Below, piece by piece: positions 39,597-47,974 of a DNA stretch of 64,000 bases. How positions within the stretch are numbered: position 1 is the stretch's first letter; every line of letters starts with the position of its first letter. The translations under genes were made by a program, and so were the position numbers. The notes below the pieces were generated by a model that had not been told where the DNA came from, ran no database searches, and saw only the letters and a program-made list of their open reading frames with translations. This DNA is from Streptomyces sp. NBC_01481 (GTDB lineage: Bacteria; Actinomycetota; Actinomycetes; Streptomycetales; Streptomycetaceae), in contig NZ_JAPEPT010000001.1 of the NCBI RefSeq assembly GCF_026339995.1, positions 446,501 to 510,500 on the forward strand, read 5' to 3'.

Positions 39597-42154
39597 GCGT
39601 CCTCGCTGTCGAGGAGGCTGAAGTCCTCATCCTCGATGCGGACGTTGGACAGGTCAGCAGAGATGTAGCTCTCCACTGTGGAGTCCATATCCCGAGGCTT
39701 GGGGAAGACCAGGCCGACGCCGATGACGTGATCCTCGGCGTTCAAGGGATCACGCAGATTCTTCGACTTCTTCGCCCGGCTCGGCTCGGACACCTTGTCG
39801 ATCGGGTAAAGGACCAGCAAGCCGGTGTCCGGAAGCTCGACGCGACGCCTGTCCACGATGTCATCCTCGGTCAGCTTTGACGTGTCGCCGGTCAGGTCCA
39901 CGGCGGCGTCGCGACGGCTCATTAGAGTTTTGATGTCGGCGAAGTCCGGGGTCGGGTTGCCGGTCACACGGGCACGTACATTGCGTCCGACGTTCACCCC
40001 GGGGGCAAAAGAGAAGCCTTCCTTGGCCTTGGGATTGCCGACGATCGCGACGTTCCACCTGCGCAGCGATCCTGCCGCGGCGATGCGCTTCCGTATGTAC
40101 GCGATGATCAGATCCGCATCGCTCTCCGGAGACTTCTCGTGGAATTTGTACCTCGACAGGAAGTCGGTCACGACATCGTGCGGAACATCCCGGAAGATGA
40201 ATCGCCCTTCCGCGGAGCGATCCGACACCCTGACGGCGCTCGCGATCGACGCTTCGACCAACGTGTGTGCGGCGTCGATGTTGCCGCGCAACCAGTCGGC
40301 ATTGGTGTGGAAGTAGTGGGTCTGGATTCGCTGGCCGCCATAGGCCGAGGCCGCAGTGACGGCGTCACGCATCTTGGCAGCTGCGGTCACCCGCAGGGCC
40401 GGGTGTGTGCGCAGACGGACGGCGAAGGTGAGTGGAGTCTCGTCCTCTGTCATGTAGATGTCGATGTCTCGACGCATTTCGGTCTCGACCGTGGCCAGGT
40501 GCCGGAACCATTCGGCCAGCTCGTCGGTCATCCAGATCCGAGGCAGGTCGGCGTAGCCGTTTCGGAATCCGAACCAACGGCCCATCTGCAGCAGGGTGTC
40601 GTAGGCCGAAACGGAGCGGACGAAGTAGCTGACCGACAGGCCCTCGAGCGTCAGCCCCCGCGAGAGGGTGTTGCCGCCCACAGCGATTGCCACGACCGGA
40701 CCGTTCTCGTAGTCGAGACGGTCCTCACTGCTGGAGTTGTCCATGATGACGCGACAGCTGTCGAGGACTCCCGGTAGTTCGGGGACCAACTCCTCGAACG
40801 AAACGTTGGTCTCACCGAAGTCCTCTGCCGGGACACGGCCGGTCTCCTGCTCCCACAAAACACGGAGGCGAGAGAGGAAACCGGCGTCCGTCAGGGACTG
40901 CACGGACTGGTCGCGCAGACGCTTCAGGGGCCTCTCGAAGCTGTTGTGCACGGCGGTGTTGACGCTGGTGTGGATCAGCATCGTGTTGTGCGGGTTGCCG
41001 GTACCCCGTACGCGCCGGGCGGCGGTGACCATCCAGAAGTATTCGACTGCCTTGCGAAGGGTCTCCGTGATGACAGGTTCGAAGCCTTCGACATCGGCCC
41101 TGGTCTCGGGACGTACACATGGCATGTCGCCCTCGGGCACCGACCGGATCATGTCGTATCCGTCGTCGATCTGCTCCGGGTCTTCACCGTCGAGGGCGTA
41201 GCGACCGAAGAGGACCTCGGTGCCGAAATGCCCTGTGGGCTTGGGCAGGTTGACGACGAAGTCCTTGGGATACAGGTCTTCGGCGCCAGGGTCGATCAGC
41301 AAGTTCGCGAATGGCGAGGCCGTGTACCCGACGTAGGCGCTTCGCGGCAGGCAGCCCATGATGCTCAGGATCAACGGATTGATCGATTTCGTCGCCACAG
41401 TGGCTTGGTCGGCCTCGTCGTCGATGATCAGCGCGGGGCAGTCCTTGAGGTAGTCCGAGGCCTTCTCGAGCCAACGGACGAGCTTGCGCAGTACAGGCGC
41501 ATTCTTCTTCACCACGCACAGCACATGCGTCTTATTGCTCTTGCCGAAGTACGAGGCTGGATTGTCCTGCGGAATGAAGTCCTTTTCGAGTCCGGTCAGT
41601 TGGGACCACATCGAAGGATTCGACTCCACGAGCTGCTGCACCAGCCGGGCCTGAGTCTGGCGGCGGAGGCCGTTGTGGATCCCGGCCAGGACAATGAACA
41701 GTTTGTAGCCGCGGTCGGCCGCCTTGGCCATGACCGAGGTGAAGTTGGTCGTCTTGCCGGACTGCACGTAGCCGACGACGAGGCCGCGGGTGGAGAACGC
41801 CTTCTCCTTCGGATGGTTGAGCAGCGAGACGACACGTGTTGAGGAATCGTCGAGCGCCCTGATCGCGGGCTCCTGGGGCCAGCCGTCCTTGCGAAGCAGG
41901 TCCACGATCGCGGGCCAACACTTGTCCTTGGGCTGCGGGCCTGTGTACCAGGTGTCGCGGTTGCCCAGAACCACCGCGTGCGGTTCCTCGAGCTCCTTGA
42001 TGCGTATGGTCTGTTGCTCGTGCCGCTCTCGGATCCGCTGAACGATGTCCGGGCTGGTGCCGAACTGCTCCAGCCGCTTGACTGCCTCGGCAGGGGGAAA
42101 CGCGTCCAAGAGCGCCTTGAACGTCTCGTACATCTCATCGAATTCTTCGGTCAT
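39593..42154 (-). CDS. Z1 domain superfamily II helicase-like protein
   Basis: An 853-residue ATPase of the Z1 type. Walker A is GYVQSGKTTNF near residue 128, Walker B DDEAD near residue 242, and GYTASPFANLL is motif III. The later GGNTLSRGLTLEGLSV and QMGRWFGFRNGY are motifs V and VI, the characteristic Z1 signature. In predicted restriction systems and the MZA antiphage systems it couples DNA translocation to cleavage. ATG 42154 is selected because it begins the conserved N-terminus; its AGGCGGGAG site is about 12 bases away. The stop overlaps the start of the DUF4420 gene by 4 bases. Confidence 0.87.
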   Translation of the reverse strand: MTEEFDEMYETFKALLDAFPPAEAVKRLEQFGTSPDIVQRIRERHEQQTIRIKELEEPHAVVLGNRDTWYTGPQPKDKCWPAIVDLLRKDGWPQEPAIRALDDSSTRVVSLLNHPKEKAFSTRGLVVGYVQSGKTTNFTSVMAKAADRGYKLFIVLAGIHNGLRRQTQARLVQQLVESNPSMWSQLTGLEKDFIPQDNPASYFGKSNKTHVLCVVKKNAPVLRKLVRWLEKASDYLKDCPALIIDDEADQATVATKSINPLILSIMGCLPRSAYVGYTASPFANLLIDPGAEDLYPKDFVVNLPKPTGHFGTEVLFGRYALDGEDPEQIDDGYDMIRSVPEGDMPCVRPETRADVEGFEPVITETLRKAVEYFWMVTAARRVRGTGNPHNTMLIHTSVNTAVHNSFERPLKRLRDQSVQSLTDAGFLSRLRVLWEQETGRVPAEDFGETNVSFEELVPELPGVLDSCRVIMDNSSSEDRLDYENGPVVAIAVGGNTLSRGLTLEGLSVSYFVRSVSAYDTLLQMGRWFGFRNGYADLPRIWMTDELAEWFRHLATVETEMRRDIDIYMTEDETPLTFAVRLRTHPALRVTAAAKMRDAVTAASAYGGQRIQTHYFHTNADWLRGNIDAAHTLVEASIASAVRVSDRSAEGRFIFRDVPHDVVTDFLSRYKFHEKSPESDADLIIAYIRKRIAAAGSLRRWNVAIVGNPKAKEGFSFAPGVNVGRNVRARVTGNPTPDFADIKTLMSRRDAAVDLTGDTSKLTEDDIVDRRRVELPDTGLLVLYPIDKVSEPSRAKKSKNLRDPLNAEDHVIGVGLVFPKPRDMDSTVESYISADLSNVRIEDEDFSLLDSEDA

Positions 42155-42429
42155 GGAAGTCGACCGTCTCCCGCCCTCGCTCGCCCGAGCCGGTTTCCGC
42201 AGAGCCACGCCATCGCCCGGAATGCTCCGTGAACGACGCATGGAAGCTGGACCCGGCACACCCCTCATATGCAGTGCCTACACACTATTGGGTGACATGG
42301 GCGCTGGTTAGGGAAACAACGTCACCATCGGCTGTCACGCCGCGACAGGACCTGAGATTCATGGCGGAGAGGACCTGCGCCCGCCGATCCGACGCACAGC
42401 TCGGGACGGAACGAACGTTGCCAAGGCCT
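42155..42429. other. Gap between vsr and the Z1 gene
   Basis: 275 bases without a supported gene. It contains a somewhat less GC-rich patch (around 42270-42330, with CACACTATTGGG) and probably the promoter of the Z1-led operon; no clean -35/-10 pair was seen. Confidence 0.4.
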
Positions 42430-42939
42430 TCAGTCAGGCCCCACAGAGGGGCGCCGCTTGGACGCCACAGCGGCGGTGATCTGCCGCGCAACGTCCTCGA
42501 CTGACTCGTGCTCCCAGAACCTGAGGACTGTCCAGTCCTCGGAGAGCAGGTGATCGGTTGTCTCGCGGTCGCGGGCCATGTTCTTGTCCAGCTTGGTGCG
42601 CCACCATTCGGCGTTGGCTTTCGGCTGGGTTGCGTGCTGGGGGCACCCGTGCCAGAAGCAGCCGTCCAGGAAGACGGCGACCTTGGCCGGCCCGAAGACG
42701 ATGTCGATCGTGCGTCTGCGCATGCCGGGAACCGGAACGTTCACGCGATAGCGCAGCCCTGATGCGTGGAGAAGCTTGCGCACAGCGACTTCCGGGGCCG
42801 TGTCGCGCGATACCTGGCGGCTCATTCGGGCCGAGACGGCAGCGGAGGAAGGGATGGCATCGGGCGCCTGGGCATTGTGCCGGCGTGCGGCGTTCAGAAG
42901 CGCTGCTTCGTCTCCCCGTACCTTTCCTGGGCGAGCCAT
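42430..42939 (-). CDS. vsr: Very short patch repair (Vsr) endonuclease
   Basis: A 169-residue nuclease that nicks at T:G mismatches produced when 5-methylcytosine deaminates. The family signature is clear: SRDTAPEVAVRKLLHASGLRYRV, then RTIDIVFGPAKVAVFLDGCFWHGCP, and the terminal LSEDWTVLRFWEHE. The catalytic Asp (DIVF), His and Cys of GCFWHGC are intact. It lies upstream of the Z1 gene across a 275-bp gap, so it may have its own promoter. Its presence fits an active C5 methylase. Start alternatives are ATG 42939 and 42966. Confidence 0.9.
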   Translation of the reverse strand: MARPGKVRGDEAALLNAARRHNAQAPDAIPSSAAVSARMSRQVSRDTAPEVAVRKLLHASGLRYRVNVPVPGMRRRTIDIVFGPAKVAVFLDGCFWHGCPQHATQPKANAEWWRTKLDKNMARDRETTDHLLSEDWTVLRFWEHESVEDVARQITAAVASKRRPSVGPD

Positions 42940-43060
42940 TGATCCCACCACCGTGGACCGAGCCATGTACGTCATTCTCGGCGCTGGGGCACAGGTTCGC
43001 ACCCTGCCGATGGTGGCCGTGTCCGGCTCGGTGAGGAGATCCACCGCCGGGTGGGGTGGC

Positions 43061-44071
43061 TCAGCCCTGAACCGGACCCCCGTGACAATCCCGGTACACA
43101 CGCCCCGACCCGCACCAGCACGCCGCCCCCCGCGCCGGAGGCCACGCCACCGCCCGGCCCCTGGCCGCCAGCGTGGTCGCGTACTGCGGGAGCAGGTCCG
43201 CGTTGGACGGGGAGGACTGTTCCGAGGCTGCGAAGGCCTCGTACGACGGGACCGTGCCCGTCACGATGCCCAGGTTCCCCGTGCCCGTGGCCGACAGGTC
43301 ACGCAAGGACGCCTCAAGGTCCGTCAGGTGGGCCTCGTGGGTCGGGTATTCGCGTTCCAACTCGGGGTAGGCCGCGAGCAGTTCGTCCAGTTCGGGCTCC
43401 GGCCAGTGGAGGACCGCCACCGGGAAGGGGCGGGACAACTCCGAGCGGTAGGAGCCGAGTTCGGAGCGGAGGCGGGCGATTTCCGCCTGGAGTTCGGCCG
43501 GGTTGTCGGAGCCCAGGGCCCACAGGCGCTTCGGGTCGTGGAGTTCGTCCAGGGAGATGTCTCCCGGGTGGACCCGGTCCGCCAGGGCGTCGCGGTCGTC
43601 GTGGGGGAGGCCGAGGAGGCGGCGGACGCGGTGGCGGCCGGCGAGGAGGGACTGGGTGGCGTAGGGGACCTCGTCGTCGTCCGCGGGGAGCAGCAGGTCC
43701 AGGGCCGTGGTGAAGCAGTCGTGGGACGCCTCGAGCTCGTCGTGGGACTCCAGCGTCTCCGCGATGATCTCCCAGGGCGCCGCGTCCGCCGGGGCCGCCG
43801 TGCGGATGCCGTTGATCAGGGCGCGGGCCTCTGCCTCGTGGCCGTACTCCCACAGGTTCGCGGCCTGGAGGGCCTTGATCAGCAGGGTGTGTTCGGAGTC
43901 CGTCGCGAGGAGGCTGTCGTAGAGGGTGGAGGCGCGTTCGCGGTCGCCTGCCAGCTCAAGGTGGGCCGCGGCTTGGAGAAGCAGTTGCTCGTCGTCCTCG
44001 GGGTACTGCGCGGCGGTACGCAGCAGGCGCTCGGCTTCGGTGATGTGATCGGCAGGCGTGTCGGGGCGCAT
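43061..44071 (-). CDS. SEC-C metal-binding, TPR-like protein
   Basis: A 336-residue cytoplasmic protein. The N-terminal 150 residues are helical repeats resembling tetratricopeptides (AERLLRTAAQYPEDDEQLLLQAAAHLELAG, RASTLYDSLLATD). The C-terminus has the SEC-C zinc motif, CWCGSGRVYRDCHGG, of the CxCxxxxxx(C/H) type found in SecA and many accessory proteins. The role is unknown. ATG 44071 is chosen with no clear ribosome-binding site; an in-frame upstream extension exists. It is divergent from the class E sortase gene. Confidence 0.82.
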   Translation of the reverse strand: MRPDTPADHITEAERLLRTAAQYPEDDEQLLLQAAAHLELAGDRERASTLYDSLLATDSEHTLLIKALQAANLWEYGHEAEARALINGIRTAAPADAAPWEIIAETLESHDELEASHDCFTTALDLLLPADDDEVPYATQSLLAGRHRVRRLLGLPHDDRDALADRVHPGDISLDELHDPKRLWALGSDNPAELQAEIARLRSELGSYRSELSRPFPVAVLHWPEPELDELLAAYPELEREYPTHEAHLTDLEASLRDLSATGTGNLGIVTGTVPSYEAFAASEQSSPSNADLLPQYATTLAARGRAVAWPPARGAACWCGSGRVYRDCHGGPVQG

Positions 44072-44153
44072 AGTGGACACCGTACTGCTGTACGGCGGTT
44101 CGGCGGGATGAAGCCCATACGAGAGGGCTGATGGGAACCGGCGTACGGATCTG

Positions 44154-44981
44154 GTGACTTCGGCGATCAGCACCTATCGTGCGCCCGTGCATGAGCGGAT
44201 GGCGGTCGTCGTGCAGGGGCGCGGCTCGCGGAGGCGGGCCATGCTCGCCCGTGGGCTCTGGGCGGGTGCCGAGGTCGCCGTCACCCTCGGGGTCATCGTG
44301 CTCCTTCTCGTCGTACACCAGTTGTGGTGGACCAACCGGCAGGCCCGCGAAGGCGCCGAGCACAAGGTCCGGGCCCTGGAGCAGGAGTGGGGCAGCCCAG
44401 CAGGTGAGGAAAGCGAGAAAGGGGATATTTCGGGAGGGGATGGGGAGGTCCTTCCCGAAGCTGCGGCGTCGAGGGAGCCCGAAAGCCCCGACCCCGGTCC
44501 GTCCACCCGGCAGAGACCCCGCTGGGACCAGGCCTACGCCGTCCTCCGTATCCCCCGCCTCGGCGTCGTCGCCCCCGTCGCCCAGGGCATCGCCAAGCGG
44601 GGAGTCCTCGACAAGGGATACGTCGGGCACTACCCGGGGACCGCCCAGCCCGGCGAGGCCGGGAACTTCGCCGTCGCCGGGCATCGCAACACCCACGGCG
44701 AGCCCTTCCGTCACATCAACCGGCTCCGGGACGGTGACCAGGTCCAGGTCGAGACGCGCCAGGGGGTGTACCTCTACGTGGTCGACGCCTCGCTGGCGCA
44801 GACCTCCCCCCGCGACACGGGAGTCATCGCCCGCATCCCGCGCAGCATCGTGAAGCCCTCCGCCGGATACAGCGAGCCCGGCTACTACCTCACCCTCACC
44901 ACCTGCACGCCCGAGTTCACCTCCACCTACCGGCTCGTCGTCTGGGGGAAGCTGAAGTCCGTGCGGCCCCGCCAGAGCTAG
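44154..44981 (+). CDS. srtE: Class E sortase
   Basis: A 275-residue transpeptidase. A cytoplasmic basic N-terminus, one membrane helix (VAVTLGVIVLLLVVHQLWW, about residues 37-57), a variable charged linker, then the sortase barrel. The catalytic His is in AVAGHRNTHG near residue 177, the Cys in TLTTCTPEF near residue 252, and the Arg in STYRLVVWG. Class E enzymes of Streptomyces recognise LAxTG signals; two such proteins are encoded here at 14842 and 50328. Start GTG 44154. A hairpin follows at 44982. Confidence 0.92.
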   Translation: MTSAISTYRAPVHERMAVVVQGRGSRRRAMLARGLWAGAEVAVTLGVIVLLLVVHQLWWTNRQAREGAEHKVRALEQEWGSPAGEESEKGDISGGDGEVLPEAAASREPESPDPGPSTRQRPRWDQAYAVLRIPRLGVVAPVAQGIAKRGVLDKGYVGHYPGTAQPGEAGNFAVAGHRNTHGEPFRHINRLRDGDQVQVETRQGVYLYVVDASLAQTSPRDTGVIARIPRSIVKPSAGYSEPGYYLTLTTCTPEFTSTYRLVVWGKLKSVRPRQS

Positions 44982-45003
44982 CAGCCGTCGTGTATAACGG
45001 CTG
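44982..45003 (+). terminator. Terminator-like hairpin after the sortase gene
   Basis: Arms CAGCCGT and ACGGCTG with an 8-base loop immediately after the sortase stop codon. Confidence 0.5.
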
Positions 45004-45048
45004 GAGGGTTCGAGGATCGATCCGAACGATCTGAGGGGAGGAGTGGGC

Positions 45049-45369
45049 ATGGGACAGCGTCGGCTGCTGCAGTCGGTTCGGCCCGCCGCACTCCTGCTTT
45101 TCCTCCTCGTCGAAGTCCTCCTCATCGACGGCGGCAGCCTCTCCGCCGCGCTCGCGCTCGCCGCGACCGCCACCGCCGCCGCCGGTTCCGCGCTCGTCGT
45201 CTGCGCCGTCATCAGCGCGCGCTGTGCGCCCGTCGTGCCCCGCACCCGGGTCCGCACCGCCATCCGCGACCGCGAGCAGCGCACCGCCTTCCTGCCCCAG
45301 CGTGATCCCGACGCGAAGGGGCGGACCAGGCCCCGAGCGCCCGGCCGTGCCCTCCTGACGGCCGCGTAG
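45049..45369 (+). CDS. DUF6412 domain-containing membrane protein
   Basis: A 106-residue protein: two hydrophobic segments (RPAALLLFLLVEVLLIDGG and ALALAATATAAAGSALVVCAVI) and a basic, Arg-rich C-terminal tail (RTRVRTAIRDREQRTAFLPQRDPDAKGRTRPRAPG). In Streptomyces, DUF6412 genes lie directly before a YidC-like insertase, as here, so the pair are likely partners. The ATG at 45049 has a strong GGGGAGGA site. Function unknown. Confidence 0.8.
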   Translation: MGQRRLLQSVRPAALLLFLLVEVLLIDGGSLSAALALAATATAAAGSALVVCAVISARCAPVVPRTRVRTAIRDREQRTAFLPQRDPDAKGRTRPRAPGRALLTAA

Positions 45370-45456
45370 GGAACCCACTCGTACACACCCTTTCGCGGGC
45401 GTCATGCCGACGTATGTCCTCATCCCGGCACGACGAGACCCTCGGAGGGCTCACCC

Positions 45457-46206
45457 ATGTCCGTTTTCGCCAGCCTGGTCGCACAGCTCGCCGACCTGCT
45501 GCAGCCGTTTTTCCACGCGTCCGCCACCGCCGCCGCGATCATCCTGTTCACCGCGCTCGTACGGCTCGCCGTCCATCCCCTCTCGCGGGCGGCCGCCCGC
45601 GGGCAGAAGGCCAAGGCCAGGCTCTCGCCGCAGATCGCCGAGCTGCGCAAGAAGCACGCCAAGAACCCGGACCGTATGCAGAAGGCACTCCTGGAGCTGC
45701 ACGCCGAGGAGAAGGTCTCGCCCCTCTCCGGCTGTCTGCCGAGCCTGCTGCAGCTGCCCGCCTTCTTTCTCATGTATCACCTGTTCTCCAGCGCGCGGAT
45801 CGGCGGCGAGCCGAACGGCCTGCTCTCGCACACCCTCTTCGCCGCGCCCCTCGGTGACCGCTGGTCGGACGCCCTCGCGCACGGCGGGGTCTTCGGCGGG
45901 GCCGGGCTGGTGTACCTCGTGCTCTTCGCGATCGTCGCCGCCGTGGCGACGTACAACTACCGGCGTACGAAGCGGCAGATGGCGGCCGCGCCCCTCGCTG
46001 TTGACCAGCAGCTGCCCGGTATGGGGGCGATGAGCGCGATGACGAAGGTCATGCCGCTGCTCTCCTTCTTCACGCTGCTGACCGTGGCATGGGTGCCGCT
46101 GGCCGCCGCGCTCTACATCGTCACCAGCACGACCTGGACCGCTGTCGAGCGGGCGTTCCTCTACCGGGACATGCCTGTCGCCGGCGCGCTTGCTACTGCC
46201 GCGTAA
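45457..46206 (+). CDS. YidC/Oxa1 family membrane protein insertase
   Basis: A 249-residue polytopic membrane protein with the Oxa1 fold: an initial membrane helix, a cytoplasmic basic hairpin (QKAKARLSPQIAELRKKHAKNPDRM), then the core helices (LSGCLPSLLQLPAFFLMYHLF and VMPLLSFFTLLTVAWVPLAAALYI). The conserved arginine of the substrate groove is in ALVRLAVHPL. It inserts or folds membrane proteins. It is the short, second YidC form and would work beside the main yidC elsewhere. It follows the DUF6412 gene by 87 bases. Confidence 0.9.
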   Translation: MSVFASLVAQLADLLQPFFHASATAAAIILFTALVRLAVHPLSRAAARGQKAKARLSPQIAELRKKHAKNPDRMQKALLELHAEEKVSPLSGCLPSLLQLPAFFLMYHLFSSARIGGEPNGLLSHTLFAAPLGDRWSDALAHGGVFGGAGLVYLVLFAIVAAVATYNYRRTKRQMAAAPLAVDQQLPGMGAMSAMTKVMPLLSFFTLLTVAWVPLAAALYIVTSTTWTAVERAFLYRDMPVAGALATAA

Positions 46207-46251
46207 GGGTCCAGGTTGTGAACGGGGTATTGCGGAGTGGTCGACCGTCTT

Positions 46252-46279
46252 GGAGGATCGGCCAATCCTCCGATCCTCC
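46252..46279 (+). terminator. Terminator-like hairpin
   Basis: Perfect 10-bp arms GGAGGATCGG and CCGATCCTCC with an 8-base loop, between the yidC-like and FAH-family genes. Confidence 0.65.
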
Positions 46280-46331
46280 CGATGGCCGCTACCCATCGTC
46301 GGGGCTCGCACTCGACCAGGGGAGATTGACC

Positions 46332-47192
46332 ATGAAGCTGCTGCGTGTCGGCACTGCGGGAGCCGAGCGACCGGCCCTGCTCGACCAGGACGGTACGACC
46401 CTGCGGGACCTGTCCGGCCTTGTCGCGGACATCGACGGTGAGCTGCTCGCCGACGCGTCCGCCCTCGCCCGGATACGGGCCGCGGCGGACGCGGGCGGGC
46501 TGCCCGCCCTTGAGGCCGACGGCCTTCGGACCGGTGCGCCGGTCGCCCGTATCGGCAAGGTCGTGTGCATCGGGCTGAACTACCACGACCACGCTGCCGA
46601 GACAGGCGCGGACGTCCCGGCCGAGCCGGTCGTCTTCTTCAAGGCCGCCGACACGGTGGTCGGGCCGAACGACACGGTGCTGGTGCCGCGCCGCAGCCGC
46701 AAGACCGACTGGGAGGTCGAGCTCGCGGTGATCATCGGCCGTACGGCGCGCTACATCGAGGACGCCGAGGACCCGCTGTCGTACGTCGCCGGGTACGCGG
46801 TCGCGCACGACGTCTCGGAACGCGAGTTCCAGATCGAGCGCGGCGGCACCTGGGACAAGGGCAAGAACTGCGAGACGTTCAACCCGCTGGGCCCCTGGCT
46901 CGTGACGGCGGACGAGGTCCCCGACCCGCAGGCGCTGAGCCTGAAGCTGTGGGTCAACGGCGAGCTCAAGCAGAACGGCTCCAGCGCGGACCAGATCTTC
47001 CCGGTGGCCGAGGTGGTGCGTTACGTAAGCCAGTTCATGACCCTGTACCCCGGCGACGTCATCAACACCGGGACGCCGGCGGGCGTGGCACTCGGGCAGC
47101 CGGAGCCGAAGCCGTTCCTGCGGGCGGGCGACGTGGTGGAGCTGGAGATCGACGGGCTCGGGCGGCAGCGCCAGGAGCTCAAGGACGCGTAG
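46332..47192 (+). CDS. Fumarylacetoacetate hydrolase family protein
   Basis: A 286-residue metalloenzyme. Residues 75-286 are the FAH fold: VVCIGLNYHDHAAETGAD, then EPVVFFKAADTVVGPNDTV, DWEVELAVIIGRTARY (Glu metal ligand near residue 122) and GDVINTGTPAGVALGQ. It hydrolyses or decarboxylates a beta-diketone or related acid; the substrate cannot be determined. ATG 46332 is preceded by GGGGAG. The last 35 bases of the gene, including the stop, are the first unit of a tandem triplication. Confidence 0.9.
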   Translation: MKLLRVGTAGAERPALLDQDGTTLRDLSGLVADIDGELLADASALARIRAAADAGGLPALEADGLRTGAPVARIGKVVCIGLNYHDHAAETGADVPAEPVVFFKAADTVVGPNDTVLVPRRSRKTDWEVELAVIIGRTARYIEDAEDPLSYVAGYAVAHDVSEREFQIERGGTWDKGKNCETFNPLGPWLVTADEVPDPQALSLKLWVNGELKQNGSSADQIFPVAEVVRYVSQFMTLYPGDVINTGTPAGVALGQPEPKPFLRAGDVVELEIDGLGRQRQELKDA

Positions 47193-47258
47193 CCCGGCGG
47201 CAGCGCCAGGAGCTCAAGGACGCGTAGCCCGGCGGCAGCGCCAGGAGCTCAAGGACGC
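47161..47258. repeat. 35-bp tandem repeat covering the 3' end of the FAH gene
   Basis: Units begin at 47161, 47196 and 47231 and are identical as far as read (GGCGGCAGCGCCAGGAGCTC and so on), each containing the last codons GRQRQELKDA and the TAG stop. The third unit is cut by the MITE-like element at 47259. Confidence 0.9.
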
Positions 47259-47421
47259 AGGGCCTGTCGTTTGGATCAGGCCGGATCAGTGAGCGGGGTC
47301 TGGTGCGTGCGATCGCAAGGCGGAGGAAGGAGCCGACGCGGAGCGTCGGCGACTGACGACAACGCGGCGAGCGTGCGTGCCAGGGCACGCGAGCCCGGCA
47401 AGATCCGAACGACAGGCCCTA
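47259..47421. mobile_element. MITE-like palindromic element, copy 2
   Basis: A 163-bp element with termini GGGCCTGTCGTTTGGATC and GATCCGAACGACAGGCCC. It is the reverse complement of most of the element at 6389-6575 and about 25 bp shorter in the middle. The arms differ from copy 1 at several positions, but each copy's two arms match each other. It is inserted directly after the third unit of the tandem repeat. Confidence 0.78.
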
Positions 47422-47479
47422 GCCCGCATGGATAGCCCGGCGCGGGGTTCGGGACCGGTCCCGTATCCCCGCGCCGGAG

Positions 47480-47974
47480 TCAGTGACCGCCTCGGTGGGC
47501 GGAGATGAAGCGCTCCAGCGCCTCGACCACCATGGCGTGATCCTCGGCCTGCGGCAGGCCCGAGACCGTGACCGTGCCGACGACGCCCGCGCCCTCGACG
47601 GTGATCGGGAACGAGCCGCCGTGGGCCGCGTACAGGTTCGGGTCGAGGCGCGAGGAGTCCTCGAAGGTCGTGCCCTTCGCGCGGTGGCGGGCGCCGACGA
47701 GGAACGAGCTCTCGCCGTAGCGCTCGACGACCCGGCGCTTGCGGTCGATCCACGCGTCGTTGTCGGCGCTCGACCCCGCCAGCGCGCAGTGGAAGAGCTG
47801 CTGCGTCCCGCGGCGGATGTCGATCGCGACCGGGGCCTCGCGCAGGTGAGCCATTTCGACCAGGAGACTGCCGAGCGCCCAGGCGTCGTCGTGGGTGAAG
47901 CGGCGCAGCGCCAGCTTGCGTTCCTGGGCCTCGATCTCCTCGACGGTGAGCGGGGCGGGGGTGGGAAGGGTCAT
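47480..47974 (-). CDS. Heme-degrading domain (DUF336/HbpS-like) protein
   Basis: A 164-residue protein of the GlcG/HbpS fold: RFTHDDAWALGSLLVEMAHLREAPVAIDIRRG, then RTVVERYGESSF-type residues (VVERYGESSFLVGAR) and the hallmark YAAHGGSFPITVEGAGVVGTVTVSGLPQAEDH. The family has been linked to heme binding or degradation, but many members are uncharacterised. ATG 47974 overlaps the Gfo/Idh stop by 4 bases, with GGAGG upstream, so it is the second gene of that operon. Confidence 0.85.
   Translation of the reverse strand: MTLPTPAPLTVEEIEAQERKLALRRFTHDDAWALGSLLVEMAHLREAPVAIDIRRGTQQLFHCALAGSSADNDAWIDRKRRVVERYGESSFLVGARHRAKGTTFEDSSRLDPNLYAAHGGSFPITVEGAGVVGTVTVSGLPQAEDHAMVVEALERFISAHRGGH

Noticed and set aside
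44154..44981. Class E sortase as a class D or A housekeeping sortase
   Set aside because: The TLTTC motif, the nearby LAxTG substrates and the genus fit class E better.
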